NCBI RefSeq assembly: GCF_007655135.1
Contig: NW_022204114.1
Coordinates: 62,001-126,000, forward strand
Length of the DNA: 64,000 bases
Direction of reading: 5' to 3'
Source: Punica granatum
Taxonomy: Eukaryota > Streptophyta > Magnoliopsida > Myrtales > Lythraceae
Shown here: in pieces, positions 1 to 13,988 of the stretch
Numbering within the stretch: the stretch's first letter is position 1
Layout: the number at the start of each line of letters is the position of its first letter
Program-made: the position numbers and the translations under genes
Notes under the pieces: model-generated
Seen by the model: the letters and a program-made list of their open reading frames with translations, nothing else
Told to the model about the DNA's origin: nothing
Databases searched by the model: none

Positions 1-2560
1 TGCGGGGTCGGCTAACCCGTTCGAGTTTACTTTCTTGCATCGCAAGTTCGCCGAGCCACCTCGCTCGTGCCACTTGCCACCTTGCCGAGTCCGCTAACCG
101 TGCGAGCTAACTTTCCTACACCGCAAGTTCGCCGAGCCACCACGCTCATGCCTTTTGCCATCCTTGTCCGGTTTGCGAACCTGTGTTAGCTTAGTTTTCT
201 GCACCGCAAATTCGTCGAGCCACCTAGCTCGTGCCTCTTGCAACTTGCCGGGTCAGCTATTCCGTGAGAGATTACTTTCCTGCACCACAAGTTCATTGAG
301 CCACCACGCTCGTGCCTCTTGCAACCTTGTCGGGTCTGCTAACCCGTGCGAGTTTACTTTCCTGCACTGCAAGTTCTCCGAACCACCTCGCTCGTGCCTC
401 CTGCAACCTTGCTAGTTCTGCTAACCCGTGCGAGTTTACTTTCTTGAACCGCAAGTTCGCCGAGCCACCTCGCTCGTGCCCCTTGCAACCTTGCCGGGTC
501 TGCTAACCCATGCGAGCTTACTTTCCTACACCGCAAGTTCGCCGAGCCACCTCGCTCGTGCCGCTTGCAACCTTGCCCGGTCTGCTAACCCGTGCGAGCT
601 TACTTTCCTGCACCGCAAGTTCATTGAGCCACCACGCTCGTGCCCCTTGCAACCTTGCCGAGTCTGCTAATCCGTGCGATTTTACTTTCTTGCCTCGTAA
701 GTTCGCCGAGCCACCTCGCTCGTGCCTCTTGCAACCTTGCCAGGTCTGCTAACCCGAGTGAGTTTCTTTCGTGCACCGCAAGTTCGCCGAGCCACCTGGC
801 TTGTGCCTCTTGCAACCTTGCGGGTCGGCTAACCAGTTCGAGTTTACTTTATTGCATCGCAAGTTCGCCGAGCCACCTCGCTCGTGCCACTTGCCACCTT
901 GCCGGGTCCGCTAACCCGTGCGAGCTAACTTTCCTACACCGCAAGTTCGCCGAGCCACCACGCTCATGCCTTTTGCAACCTTTTCGGGTTTGCGAACCTG
1001 TGTTAGCTTAGTTTTCTGCACCGCAAATTCGATGAGCCACCTGGCTCGTGCCTCTTGCAACCTTGCTGGGTCAGCTATGCCGTGAGAGATTACTTTCCTG
1101 CACCACAAGTTCATTGAGCCACCACGCTCGTGCCTCTTGCAACTTTGTCGGGTCTGCTAACCCGTGCGAGCTTACTTTCTTGCACCGCAAGTTCTTCGAA
1201 CTACCTCGGTCGTGCCATTTGCAAACTTGCCGGGTCTGCTAACCCGTGCGAGTTTACTTTCCTGCACTGCAAGTTCTCCGAACCACCTCGCTCGTGCCTC
1301 CTGCAACCTTGCTAGTTCTGCTAACCCGTGCGAGTTTACTTTCTTGAACCGCAAGTTCGCCGAGCCACCTCGCTCGTGCCCCTTGCAACCTTGCCGGGTC
1401 TGCTAACCCATGCGAGCTTACTTTCCTACACCGCAAGTTCGCCGAGCCACCTCGCTCGTGCCGCTTGCAACCTTGCCTGGTCTGCTAACCCGTGCGAGCT
1501 TACTTTCCTGCACCGCAAGTTCATTGAGCCACCACGCTCGTGCCCCTTGCAACCTTGCCGAGTCTGCTAATCCGTGCGATTTTACTTTCTTGCCTCGCAA
1601 GTTCGCCGAGCCACCTCGCTCGTGCCTCTTGCAACCTTGCCAGGTCTGCTAACCCGAGTGAGTTTCATTTCGTGCACCGCAAGTTCGCCGAGCCACCTCG
1701 CTTGTGCCTCTTGCAACCTTGCGGGGTCGGCTAACCAGTTCGAGTTTACTTTATTGCATCGCAAGTTCGCCGAGCCACCTCGCTCGTGCCACTTGCCACC
1801 TTGCCGGGTACGCTAACCCGTGCGAGCTAACTTTCCTACACCGCAAGTTCGCCGAGCCACCACGCTCATGCCTTTTGCAACCTTTTCGGGTTTGCGAACC
1901 TGTGTTAGCTTAGTTTTCTGCACCGCAAATTCGACGAGCCACCTGGCTCGTGCCTCTTGCAACCTTGCTGGGTCAGCTATGCCGTGAGAGATTACTTTCC
2001 TGCACCACAAGTTCATTGAGCCACCACGCTCGTGCCTCTTGCAACTTTGTCGGGTCTGCTAACCCGTGCGAGCTTACTTTCTTGCACCGCAAGTTCTTCG
2101 AACTACCTCGGTCGTGCCTTTTGCAAACTTGCCGGGTCTGCTAACCGTGCGAGTTTACTTTCCTGCACTGCAAGTTCTCCGAACCACCTCGCTCGTGCCT
2201 CCTGCAACCTTGCTAGTTCTGCTAACCCGTGCGAGTTTACTTTCTTGAACCGCAAGTTCGCCGAGCCACCTCGCTCGTGCCCCTTGCAACCTTGCCGGGT
2301 CTGCTAACCCATGCGAGCTTACTTTCCTACACCGCAAGTTCGCCGAGCCACCTCGCTCGTGCGCTTGCAACCTTGCCCGGTCTGCTAACCCGTGCGAGCT
2401 TACTTTCGTGCACCGCAAGATCATTGAGCCACCACGCTCGTGCCCCTTGCAACCTTGCCGAGTCTGCTAATCCGTGCGATTTTACTTTCTTGCCTTGCAA
2501 GTTCGCCGAGCAACCTCGCTCGTGCCTCTTGCAACCTTGCCAGGTCTGCTAACCCGTGAG
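1..2560. repeat. Higher-order repeat, about 902 bp (11 monomers)
   Basis: Monomer variants repeat in the same order with a spacing of 900-902 bp, which is 11 x 82. For example the variant block at 911-1114 recurs at 1813-2016 and the block at 1164 recurs at 2066. Nearly three copies are present. The third copy carries several 1-bp deletions. A related copy returns at about 10,400-10,860. Confidence 0.85.
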
Positions 2561-5137
2561 TTTCATTTCTTGCACCGCAAGTTCGCCGAGCCACCTCGCT
2601 CGTGCCCCTTGCAACCTTGCCGGGTCTGCTAACCCATGCGAGCTTACTTTCCTACACCGCAAGTTCGCCGATCCACTTCGCTCGTGCCGCTTGCAACCTC
2701 GCCCGGTCTGCTAACCGTGCGAGCTTACTTTCCTGACCGCAAGTTCATTGAGCCACCACGCTCGTGCCCTTGCAACCTTGCCGAGTCTGCTAATCCGTGC
2801 GATTTTACTTTCTTGCCTCGCAAGTTCGCCGAGCCACCTCGCTCGTGCCCCTTGCAACCTTGCCAGGTCTGCTAACCCGAGCGAGTTTCATTTCTTGCAC
2901 CGCAAGTTCGCCGAGCCACCTCGCTCGTGCCTCTTGCAACCTTGCCGGGTCCGCTAACCCGTGCGAGTTTACTTTCCTACACCGCAAGTTCGCCGAGCCA
3001 CCAAGCTCATGCCTCTTGCAACCTTGCCGGGTTTGCTAACCCGTGAGAGACTACTTTCCTGCACCGCAAGTTCGCCGAGCCACCTCGCTCGTGCCTCTTG
3101 CAACCTTGTCGGGTCTGCTAACCCGTGCGAGCTTACTTTCCTGAACCGCAAGTTCATTGAGCCACCACGCTCGTGCCCCTTGCAACCTTGCCGAGTCTGC
3201 TAATCCGTGCGATTTTACTTTCTTGCCTCGCAAGTTCGCCGAGCCACCTCGCTCGTGCCCCTTGCAACCTTGCCAGGTCTGCTAACCCGAGCGAGTTTCA
3301 TTTCTTGCACCGCAAGTTCGCCGAGCCACCTCGCTCGTGCCTCTTGCAACCTTGCCGGGTCCGCTAACCCGTGCGAGTTTACTTTCCTACACCGCAAGTT
3401 CGCCGAGCCACCAAGCTCATGCCTCTTGCAACCTTGCCGGGTTTGCTAACCCGTGCGAGTTTACTTTCCTGCACTGCAAGTTCTCCGAACCACCTCGCTC
3501 GTGCCTCCTGCAACCTTGCTAGTTCTGCTAACCCGTGCGAGTTTACTTTCTTGAACCGCAAGTTCGCCGAGCCACCTCGCTCGTGCCCCTTGCAACCTTG
3601 CCGGGTCTGCTAACCCATGCGAGCTTACTTTCCTACACCGCAAGTTCGCCGAGCCACCTCGCTCGTGCCGCTTGCAACCTTGCCCGGTCTGCTAACCCGT
3701 GCGAGCTTACTTTCGTGCACCGCAAGTTCATTGAGCCACCACGCTCGTGCCCCTTGCAACCTTGCCGAGTCTGCTAATCCGTGCGATTTTACTTTCTGCC
3801 TTGCAAGTTCGCCGAGCAACCTCGCTCGTGCCTCTTGCAACCTTGCCAGGTCTGCTAACCCGAGTGAGTTTCATTTCTTGCACCGCAAGTTCGCCGAGCC
3901 ACCTCGCTCGTGCCCCTTGCAACCTTGCCGGGTCTGCTAACCCATGCGAGCTTACTTTCCTACACCGCAAGTTCGCCGATCCACTTCGCTCGTGCCGCTT
4001 GCAACCTCGCCCGGTCTGCTAACCCGTGCGAGCTTACTTTCCTGAACCGCAAGTTCATTGAGCCACCACGCTCGTGCCCCTTGCAACCTTGCCGAGTCTG
4101 CTAATCCGTGCGATTTTACTTTCTTGCCTCGCAAGTTCGCCGAGCCACCTCGCTCGTGCCCCTTGCAACCTTGCCAGGTCTGCTAACCCGAGCGAGTTTC
4201 ATTTCTTGCACCGCAAGTTCGCCGAGCCACCTCGCTCGTGCCTCTTGCAACCTTGCCGGTCCGCTAACCCGTGCGAGTTTACTTTCCTACACCGCAAGTT
4301 CGCCGAGCCACCAAGCTCATGCCTCTTGCAACCTTGCCGGGTTTGCTAACCCGTGAGAGACTACTTTCCTGCACCGCAAGTTCGCCGAGCCACCTCGCTC
4401 GTGCCTCTTGCAACCTTGTCGGGTCTGCTAACCCGTGCGAGCTTACTTTCCTACACCGCAAGTTCGCCGAGCCACCACGCTCATGCCTTTTGCAACCTTG
4501 TCGGGTTTGCGAACCTGTGTTAGCTTAGTTTTCTGCACCGCAAATTCGCCGAGCCACCTGGCTCGTGCCTCTTGCAACCTTGCCGGGTCAGCTATCCCGT
4601 TAGAGATTACTTTCCTGCACCACAAGTTCATTGAGCCACCACGCTCGTGCCTCTTGCAACCTTGTCGGGTCTGCTAACCCGTGCGAGCTTACTTTCTTGC
4701 ACCGCAAGTTCTTCGAACTACCTCGTTCGTGCCTTTTGCAAACTTGCCGGGTCTGCTAACCCGTGCGAGTTTACTTTCCTGCACCGCAAGTTCTCCGAAC
4801 CACCTCGCTCGTGCCTCCTGCAACCTTGCAAGGTCTGCTAACCCGTGCGAGTTTACTTTCTTCAACCGCAAGTTCGCCGAGCCACCTCGCTCGTGCCTCT
4901 TGCAACCTTGCCCGGTCTGCTAACCCGTGCGAGCTTACTTTCCTACACCGCAAGTTCGCCGAGCCACCTCGCTCGTGCCTCTTGCAACCTTGCGGGGTCG
5001 GCTAACCTGTTCGAGCTTACTTCTTGCATCACAAGTTCGCCGAGCCAGCTCGTTCGTGCCTCTTGCAACCTTGCCGGGTCCGCTAACCCGTGCGAGCTTA
5101 CTTTCCTACACCGTAAGTTCGCCGAGCCACCACGCTC

Positions 5138-7212
5138 ATGCCTGTTGCAACCTTGCCGGGTTTGCTAACCCGTGTTAGCTTACTTTCCTGCACCGCAAGT
5201 TCGCCGAGCCACCTCGTTCGTGCCTCTTGCAACCTTGCCAGGTCCGCTAACCCGTGCGAGCTTACTTTCCTACACCGCAAGTTCACCGTGCCACCACGCT
5301 CCTGCCTTTTGCAACCTTGCCAGGTTTGCGAACCCGTGTTACCTTACTTTTCTGCACCGCAAGTTCGCCGAGCCACCCCGCTCGTGCCTCTTGCAACCTT
5401 GTCGGGTCTGCTAACCCGTGCGAGCTTACTTTCCTGCACCGCAAGTTCGCCTAACCACGTCGCTCGTGCCTCTTGCAACCTTTCCAGGTCTGCTAACCCG
5501 AGCGAGTTTCATTTCTTGCACCGAATGTTCGCCGAGCCACCTCGCTCGTCCCTCTTGCAACCTTGCGGGTTCGGCTTACCCATTCGAGTTTACTTTCTTG
5601 CATCGCAAGTTCGCCGAGCCACCTCGCTCGTGCCTCTTGCAACCTTGCGGGGTCGGCTAACCCGTGCGAGTTTGCTTTCTTGCACCGCAAGTTCTTCGAA
5701 CTACCTCGTTCGTGCCTCGTGCAAACCTGCCGGGTCTGCTAACCCGTGCGAGTTTACTTTCCTGCACCGCAAGTTCTCCGAACCACCTCGCTCATGCCCC
5801 CTGCAACCTTGCTGGGTCTGCTAACCCGTGCGACTTTACTTTCCTGCACCGCAAGTTCTCCGAACCACCTCGCTCGTGCCTCCTGCAACCTTGCTAGGTC
5901 TGCTAACCCGTGCGAGTTTACTTTCTTGAACCGCAAGTTCGCCGAGCCACCTCGCTCGTGCCTCTTGCAACCTTGCCCGGTCTGCTAACCCGTGCGAGCT
6001 TACTTTCCTACACCGCAAGTTCGCCGAGCCACCTCGCTCGTGCCTCTTGCAACCTTGCGGGGTCGGCTAACCTGTTCGAGCTTACCTTCTTGCATCACAA
6101 GTTCGCCGAGCCAGCTCGTTCGTGCCTCTTGCAACCTTGCCGGGTCCGCTAACCCGTGCGAGCTTACTTTCCTACACCGTAAGTTCGCCGAGCCACCACG
6201 CTCATGCCTGTTGCAACCTTGCCGGGTTTGCTAACCCGTGTTAGCTTACTTTCCTGCACCGCAAGTTCGCTGAGCCACCTCGCTCGTGCCTCTTCCTACC
6301 TTGCCGGGTCTACTAACTCGTACGAGCTTATTTTCCTGCACCGCAAGTTCGTAGAACCACCACGCTCGTGCCTCTTACAACCTTGCCAGGTCAGCTAACC
6401 CGAGCGAGTTTCATTTCTTGGACCGCAAGTTCGCCGAGCCACCTCGCTCGGGCCTCTTGCAAAGTTGTTGGGTCGGCTAACCCGTTCGAGTTTACTTTCT
6501 TGCATCGCAAGTTCGCCGAGCCACCTCGTTCGTGCCTCTTGCAACCTTGCCAGGTCCGCTAACCCGTGCGAGCTTACTTTCCTACACCGCAAGTTCACCG
6601 TGCCACCACGCTCCTGCCTTTTGCAACCTTGCCAGGTTTGCGAACCCGTGTTACCTTACTTTTCTGCACCGCAAGTTCGCCGAGCCACCCCGCTCGTGCC
6701 TCTTGCAACCTTGTCGGGTCTGCTAACCCGTGCGAGCTTACTTTCCTGCACCGCAAGTTCGCCTAACCACGTCGCTCGTGCCTCTTGCAACCTTTCCAGG
6801 TCTGCTAACCCGAGCGAGTTTCATTTCTTGCACCGAATGTTCGCCGAGCCACCTCGCTCGTCCCTCTTGCAACCTTGCGGGTTCGGCTTACCCATTCGAG
6901 TTTACTTTCTTGCATCGCAAGTTCGCCGAGCCACCTCGCTCGTGCCTCTTGCAACCTTGCGGGGTCGGCTAACCCGTGCGAGTTTGCTTTCTTGCACCGC
7001 AAGTTCTTCGAACTACCTCGTTCGTGCCTCGTGCAAACCTGCCGGGTCTGCTAACCCGTGCGAGTTTACTTTCCTGCACCGCAAGTTCTCCGAACCACCT
7101 CGCTCATGCCCCCTGCAACCTTGCTGGGTCTGCTAACCCGTGCGAGTTTACATTCTTGAACCGCAAGTTCGCCGAGCCACCTCGCTCGTGCCTCATGCAA
7201 CCTTGCCCGGTC
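5138..7212. repeat. Higher-order repeat, 1,312 bp (16 monomers), two copies
   Basis: A block of variants at about 5,250-5,900 is repeated at about 6,566-7,212 with a constant offset of 1,312 bp, exactly 16 monomers. The copies are almost identical, including rare variants such as the word CACCGAATGTTC (5,519 and 6,831). A third copy lies at about 13,297-13,940. This points to recent unequal exchange or segmental duplication in the array. Confidence 0.85.
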
Positions 7213-10200
7213 TGCTCACCCGTGCGAGCTTACTTTCCTACACCGCAAGTTCATTGAGCCACCACGCTCGAGCCCCTTGCAACTTTGCCGAGTCTGCTAA
7301 TCCGTGCGATTTTACTTTCCTGCCTCGCAAATTCGCCGAGCTACCTCGCCCGTGCTTCTAGCAACCTTGCCGAGTCTGCAAACCCGTGCGACCTTACTTT
7401 CCGGCACCGCAAGTTCTCCGAACCACCTCGCTCGTGCCCCTTGCAACCTTGCCGGGTCTGCTAACCCATGCGAGCTTACTTTCCTACACCGCAAGTTCGC
7501 CGAGCCACCTCGCTCGTGCCGCTTGCAACCTTGCCCGGTCTGCTAACCCGTGCGAGCTTACTTTCCTGCACCGCAAGTTCATTGAGCCACCACGCTCGTG
7601 CCCCTTGCAACCTTGCCGAGTCTGCTAATCCGTGCGATTTTACTTTCTTGCCTCGCAAGTTCGCTGAGCCACCTCGCTCGTGCCTCTTGCAACCTTGCCA
7701 GGTCTGCTAACCCGAGTGAGTTTCATTTCGTGCACCGCAAGTTCGCCGAGCCACCTCGCTTGTGCCTCTTGCAACCTTGCCAGGTCTGCTAACCCGTGAA
7801 AGCTTACTTTCCTGCACCAGAAGTTCATTGAGCCACCACGCTTGTGCCCCTTGCAACCTTGCCGAGTCTGCAAATCCGTGCTATTTTACTTTCCTGCCTC
7901 GCAAGTTCGCCGGGCCACCTCGCCAGTGCTTTTTGCAACCTTGTCGGGTCTGCCAACTCGGGCGAGCTTACCTTCCTGCACCGCATGTTCGCCGAGCCAC
8001 CTCGCTCGTGCCTCTTGCAACCTTGCCAGGTCTGCTAACCCGAGCCAGTTCCATTTCTTGCACCGCAAGTTCGCCAAGCCACCTCGCTCGTGCCTCTTGC
8101 AACCTTGCGGGGTCGGCTAACCTGTTCGAGCTTACTTTCTTGCATCGCAAGTTCGCCGAGCCGGCTCGTTCGTGCCTCTTGCAACCTTGCCGGGTCCGCT
8201 AACCCGTGCGAGCTTACTTTCCTACACCGTAAGTTCGCCGAGCCACCACGCTCATGCCTGTTGCAACCTTGCCGAGTTTGCTAACCCGTGTTAACTTACT
8301 TTCCTGCACCGCAAGTTCGCCGAGCCACCTCGCTCGTGCCTCTTCCTACCTTGCCGGGTCTACTAACTCGTACGAGCTTACTTTCCTGCACCGCAAGTTC
8401 GTAGAACCACCACGCTCGTGCCTCTTGCAACCTTGCCAGGTCAGCTAACCAGAGCGAGTTTCATCTCTTGGACCGCAGGTTCGCCGAGCCACCTCGCTCG
8501 GGCCTCTTGCAAAGTTGCTGGGTCGGCTAACCCGTTCGAGTTTACTTTCTGCATCGCAAGTTCGCCGAGCCACCTCGTTCGTGCCTCTTGCAACCTTGCC
8601 AGGTCCGCTAACCCGTGCGAGCTTACTTTCCTACACCGCAAGTTCACCGTGCCACCACGCTCCTGCCTTTTGCAACCTTGCCAGGTTTGCGAACCCGTGT
8701 TACCTTACTTTTCTGCACCGCAAGTTCGCCGAGCCATCTCGCTCGTGCCTCTTGCAACCTTGCCGGGTCAACTATCCCGTGAGAGATTACATACCTGCAC
8801 CACAAGTTCGCCGAGCCACCTCGCTCGTGCCTCTTGCAACCTTGTCGGGTCTGCTAGCCCGTGCGAGCTTACTTTCCTGCACCGCAAGTTCGCCTAGCCA
8901 CCTCGCTCGTTCCTCTTGCAACCTTTCCAGGTCTGCTAACCCGAGCGAGTGTCATTTCTTGCAACCTTGCGAGGTCGGCTTACCCATTCGAGTTTACTTT
9001 CTTGCATTGCAAGTTCGCCGAGCCACCTCGCTCGTGCCTCTTGCAAACTTGCGGGGTCGGCTAACCCGTGCGAGTTTGCTTTCTTGCACAGCAAGTTCTT
9101 CGAACTACCTCGTTCGTGCCTCGTGCAAACTTGCCGGGTCTGCTAACCCGTGCGAGTTTACTTTCCTGCTCCGCAATTTCTCCGAACCACCTCGCTCGTG
9201 CCCCCTGCAACCTTGCTGGGTCTGCTAACCCGTGCGAGTTTACTTTCTTGAACCGCAAGTTCGCCGAGCCACCTCGTTCGTGCCTCTTGCAACCTTGCCT
9301 GGTCTGCTAACCCGTGCGAGCTTACTTTCCTACACCGCAAGTTCATTGAGCCACCACGCTCGTGCCCCTTGCAACTTTGCCGAGTCTGCTAATCCGTGCG
9401 ATTTTACTTTCCTGCCTCGCAAATTCGCCGAGCCACCTCGCCCGTGCTTCTTGCAACCTTGCCGAGTCTGCAAACCCGTGCGACCTTACTTTCCGTCACC
9501 GCAAGTTCGCCTAACCACTCGCTCGTGCCTCTTGCAACCTTGCCAGGTCTGCTAACTCGAGCGAGTTTCATTTCGTGCACCGCAAGTTCGCCGAGCCACC
9601 TCGCTTGTGCCTCTTGCAACCTTGCGGGGTCGGCTAACCCGTTCGAGTTTACTTTCTTGCATCGCAAGTTCGCCGAGCCACCTCGCTCGTGCCACTTGCC
9701 ACCTTGCCGAGTCCGCTAACCCGTGCGAGCTAACTTTCCTACACCGCAAGTTCGCAGTTTACAACCTTGTCCGGTTTGCGAACCTGTGTTAGCTTAGTTT
9801 TCTGCACCGCAAATTCGCCGAGCCACCTAGCTCGTGCCTCTTGCAACCTTGCCGGGTCAGCTATTCCGTGAGAGATTACTTTCCTGCACCACAAGTTCAT
9901 TGAGTCACCACGCTCGTGCCTCTTGCAACCTTGTCGGGTCTGCTAACCCGTGCGAGTTTACTTTCCTGCACTGCAAGTTCTCCGAACCACCTCGCTCGTG
10001 CCTCCTGCAACCTTGCTAGTTCCGCTAACCCGTGCGAGTTTACTTTCTTGAACCGCAAGTTCGCCGAGCCACCTCGCTCGTGCCCCTTGCAACCTTGCCG
10101 GGTCTGCTAACCCATGCGAGCTTACTTTCCTACACCGCAAGTTCGCCGAGCCACCTCTCTCGTGCCGCTTGCAACCTTGCCCGGTCTGCTAACCCGTGCG

Positions 10201-12640
10201 AGCTTACTTCCTGCACCGCAAGTTCATTGAGCCACCACGCTCGTGCCCCTTGCAACCTTGCGAGTCTGCTAATCCGTGCGATTTTACTTTCTTGCCTCGC
10301 AAGTTCGCCGAGCCACCTCGCTCGTGCCTCTTGCAACCTTGCCAGGTCTGCTAACCGAGTGAGTTTCATTTCGTGCACCGCAAGTTCGCCGAGCCACCTC
10401 GCTTGTGCCTCTTGCAACCTTGCGGGGTCGGCTAACCAGTTCGAGTTTACTTTATTGCATCGCAAGTTCGCCGAGCCACCTCGCTCGTGCCACTTGCCAC
10501 CTTGCCGGGTCCGCTAACCCGTGCGAGCTAATTTCCTACACCGCAAGTTCGCCGAGCCACCACGCTCATGCCTTTTGCAACCTTTTCGGGTTTGCGAACC
10601 TGTGTTAGCTTAGTTTTCTGCACCGCAAATTCGACGAGCCACCTGGCTCGTGCCTCTTGCAACCTTGCTGGGTCAGCTATGCCGTGAGAGATTACTTTCC
10701 TGCACCACAAGTTCATTGAGCCACCACGCTCGTGCCTCTTGCAACTTTGTCGGGTCTGCTAACCCGTGCGAGCTTACTTTCTTGCACCGCAAGTTCTTCG
10801 AACTACCTCGGTCGTGCCTTTTGCAAACTTGCCGGGTCTGCTAACCCGTGCGAGTTTACTTTCCTGCACTGCAAGTTCTCCGAACCACCTCGCTCGTGCC
10901 TCCTGCAACCTTGCTAGTTCTGCTAACCCGTGCGAGTTTACTTTCTTGAACCGCAAGTTCGCCGAGCCTCCTCGCTCGTGCCCCTTGCAACCTTGCCGGG
11001 TCTGCTAACCCATGCGAGCTTACTTTCCTACACCGCAAGTTCGCCGAGCCACCTCGCTCGTGCCGCTTGCAACCTTGCCCGGTCTGCTAACCCGTGCGAG
11101 CTTACTTTCGTGCACCGCAAGTTCATTGAGCCACCACGCTCGTGCCCCTTGCAACCTTGCCGAGTCTGCTAATCCGTGCGATTTTACTTTCTTGCCTTGC
11201 AAGTTCGCCGAGCAACCTCGCTCGTGCCTCTTGCAACCTTGCCAGGTCTGCTAACCCGAGTGAGTTCATTTCTTGCACCGCAAGTTCGCCGAGCCACCTC
11301 GCTCGTGCCCTTGCAACCTTGCCGGGTCTGCTAACCCATGCGAGCTTACTTTCCTACACCGCAAGTTCGCCGATCCACTTCGCTCGTGCCGCTTGCAACC
11401 TCGCCCGGTCTGCTAACCCGTGCGAGCTTACTTTCCTGAACCGCAAGTTCATTGAGCCACCACGCTCGTGCCCCTTGCAACCTTGCCGAGTCTGCAAATC
11501 CGTGCGATTTTACTTTCTTGCCTCGCAAGTTCGCCGAGCCACCTCGCTCGTGCCCCTTGCAACCTTGCCGGGTCTGCTAACCCATGCTAGCTTACTTTCC
11601 TACACCGCAAGTTCGCCGATCCACTTCACTCGTGCCGCTTGCAACCTCGCCCGGTCTGCTAACCCGTGCGAGCTTACTTTCCTGCACCGCAAGTTCATTG
11701 AGCCACCACGCTCGTGCCCCTTGCAACCTTGCCGAGTCTGCTAATCCGTGCGATTTTACTTTCTTGCCTCGCAAGTTCGCCGAGCCACCTCGCTCGTGCC
11801 TCTTGCAACCTTGCCAGGTCTGCTAACCCGAGCGAGTTTCATTTCTTGCACCGCAAGTTCGCCGAGCCACCTCGCTCGTGCCTCTTGCAACCTTGCGGGG
11901 TCGGCTAACCCGTTCGAGTTTACTTTCTTGCATCGCAAGTTCGCCGAGCCACCTCGCTCGTGCCTCTTGCAACCTTGCCGGGTCCGCTAACCCGTGCGAG
12001 CTTACTTTCCTACACCGCAAGTTCGCCGAGCCACCACGCTCATGCCTCTTGCAACCTTGCCGGGTTTGCTAACCCGTGAGAGACTACTTTCCTGCACCGC
12101 AAGTTCGCCGAGCCACCTCGCTCGTGCCTCTTGCAACCTTGTCGGGTCTGCTAACCCGTGCGAGCTTTCTTTCCTGCACCGCAAGTTCGCCTAGCCACCT
12201 CGCTGTGCCTCTTGCCGGGTCCGCTAACCCGTGCGAGCTAACTTTCCTACACCGCAAGTTCGCCGAGCCACCACGCTCATGCCTTTTGCAACCTTGTCGG
12301 GTTTGCGAACCTGTGTTAGCTTAGTTTTCTGCACCGCAAATTCGCCGAGCCACCTGGCTCGTGCCTCTTGCAACCTTGCCGGGTCAGCTATCCCGTTAGA
12401 GATTACTTTCCTGCACCACAAGTTCATTGAGCCACCACGCTCGTGCCTCTTGCAACCTTGTCGGGTCTGCTAACCCGTGCGAGCTTACTTTCTTGCACCG
12501 CAAGTTCTTCGAACTACCTCGTTCGTGCCTTTTGCAAACTTGCCGGGTCTGCTAACCCGTGCGAGTTTACTTTCCTGCACCGCAAGTTCTCCGAACCACC
12601 TCGCTCGTGCCTCCTGCAACCTTGCTAGGTCTGCTAACCC

Positions 12641-13988
12641 GTGCGAGTTTACTTTCTTGAACCGCAAGTTCGCCGAGCCACCTCGCTCGTGCCTCTTGCA
12701 ACCTTGCCCGGTCTGCTAACCCGTGCGAGCTTACTTTCCTACACCGCAAGTTCGCCGAGCCACCTCGCTCGTGCCTCTTGCAACCTTGCGGGGTCGGCTA
12801 ACCTGTTCGAGCTTACCTTCTTGCATCACAAGTTCGCCGAGCCAGCTCGTTCGTGCCTCTTGCAACCTTGCCGGGTCCGCTAACCCGTGCGAGCTTACTT
12901 TCCTACACCGTAAGTTCGCCGAGCCACCACGCTCATGCCTGTTGCAACCTTGCCGGGTTTGCTAACCCGTGTTAGCTTACTTTCCTGCACCGCAAGTTCG
13001 CCGAGCCACCTCGCTCGTGCCTCTTCCTACCTTGCCGGGTCTACTAACTCGTACGAGCTTACTTTCCTGCACCGCAAGTTCGTAGAACCACCACGCTCGT
13101 GCCTCTTACAACCTTGCCAGGTCAGCTAACCCGAGCGAGTTTCATTTCTTGGACCGCAAGTTCGCCGAGCCACCTCGCTCGGGCCTCTTGCAAAGTTGCT
13201 GGGTCGGCTAACCCGTTCGAGTTTACTTTCTTGCATCGCAAGTTCGCCGAGCCACCTCGTTCGTGCCTCTTGCAACCTTGCCAGGTCCGCTAACCCGTGC
13301 GAGCTTACTTTCCTACACCGCAAGTTCACCGTGCCACCACGCTCCTGCCTTTTGCAACCTTGCCAGGTTTGCGAACCCGTGTTACCTTACTTTTCTGCAC
13401 CGCAAGTTCGCCGAGCCACCCCGCTCGTGCCTCTTGCAACCTTGTCGGGTCTGCTAACCCGTGCGAGCTTACTTTCCTGCACCGCAAGTTCGCCTAACCA
13501 CGTCGCTCGTGCCTCTTGCAACCTTTCCAGGTCTGCTAACCCGAGCGAGTTTCATTTCTTGCACCGAATGTTCGCCGAGCCACCTCGCTCGTCCCTCTTG
13601 CAACCTTGCGGGGTCGGCTTACCCATTCGAGTTTACTTTCTTGCATCGCAAGTTCGCCGAGCCACCTCGCTCGTGCCTCTTGCAACCTTGCGGGGTCGGC
13701 TAACCCGTGCGAGTTTGCTTTCTTGCACCGCAAGTTCTTCGAACTACCTCGTTCGTGCCTCGTGCAAACCTGCCGGGTCTGCTAACCCGTGCGAGTTTAC
13801 TTTCCTGCACCGCAAGTTCTCCGAACCACCTCGCTCATGCCCCCTGCAACCTTGCTGGTTCTGCTAACCCGTGCGAGTTTACATTCTTGAACCGCAAGTT
13901 CGCCGAGCCACCTCGCTCGTGCCTCATGCAACCTTGCCCGGTCTGCCCACCCGTGCGAGCTTACTTTCCTACACCGCAAGTTCGCCGA
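12641..13988. repeat. Segmental duplicate of 5,910-7,257
   Basis: This stretch matches 5,910-7,257 with a constant offset of 6,731 bp and only scattered substitutions. The offset is 82 monomers plus 7 bp, so small indels occurred between the copies. Another offset class links 1-500 with about 9,623-10,100. The array has therefore been amplified in blocks of several kilobases as well as by monomer. Confidence 0.8.

Noticed and set aside
1..82. CENP-B box in the satellite
   Set aside because: TTCG occurs, but the following A and CGGG are not at the required spacing in the consensus monomer.
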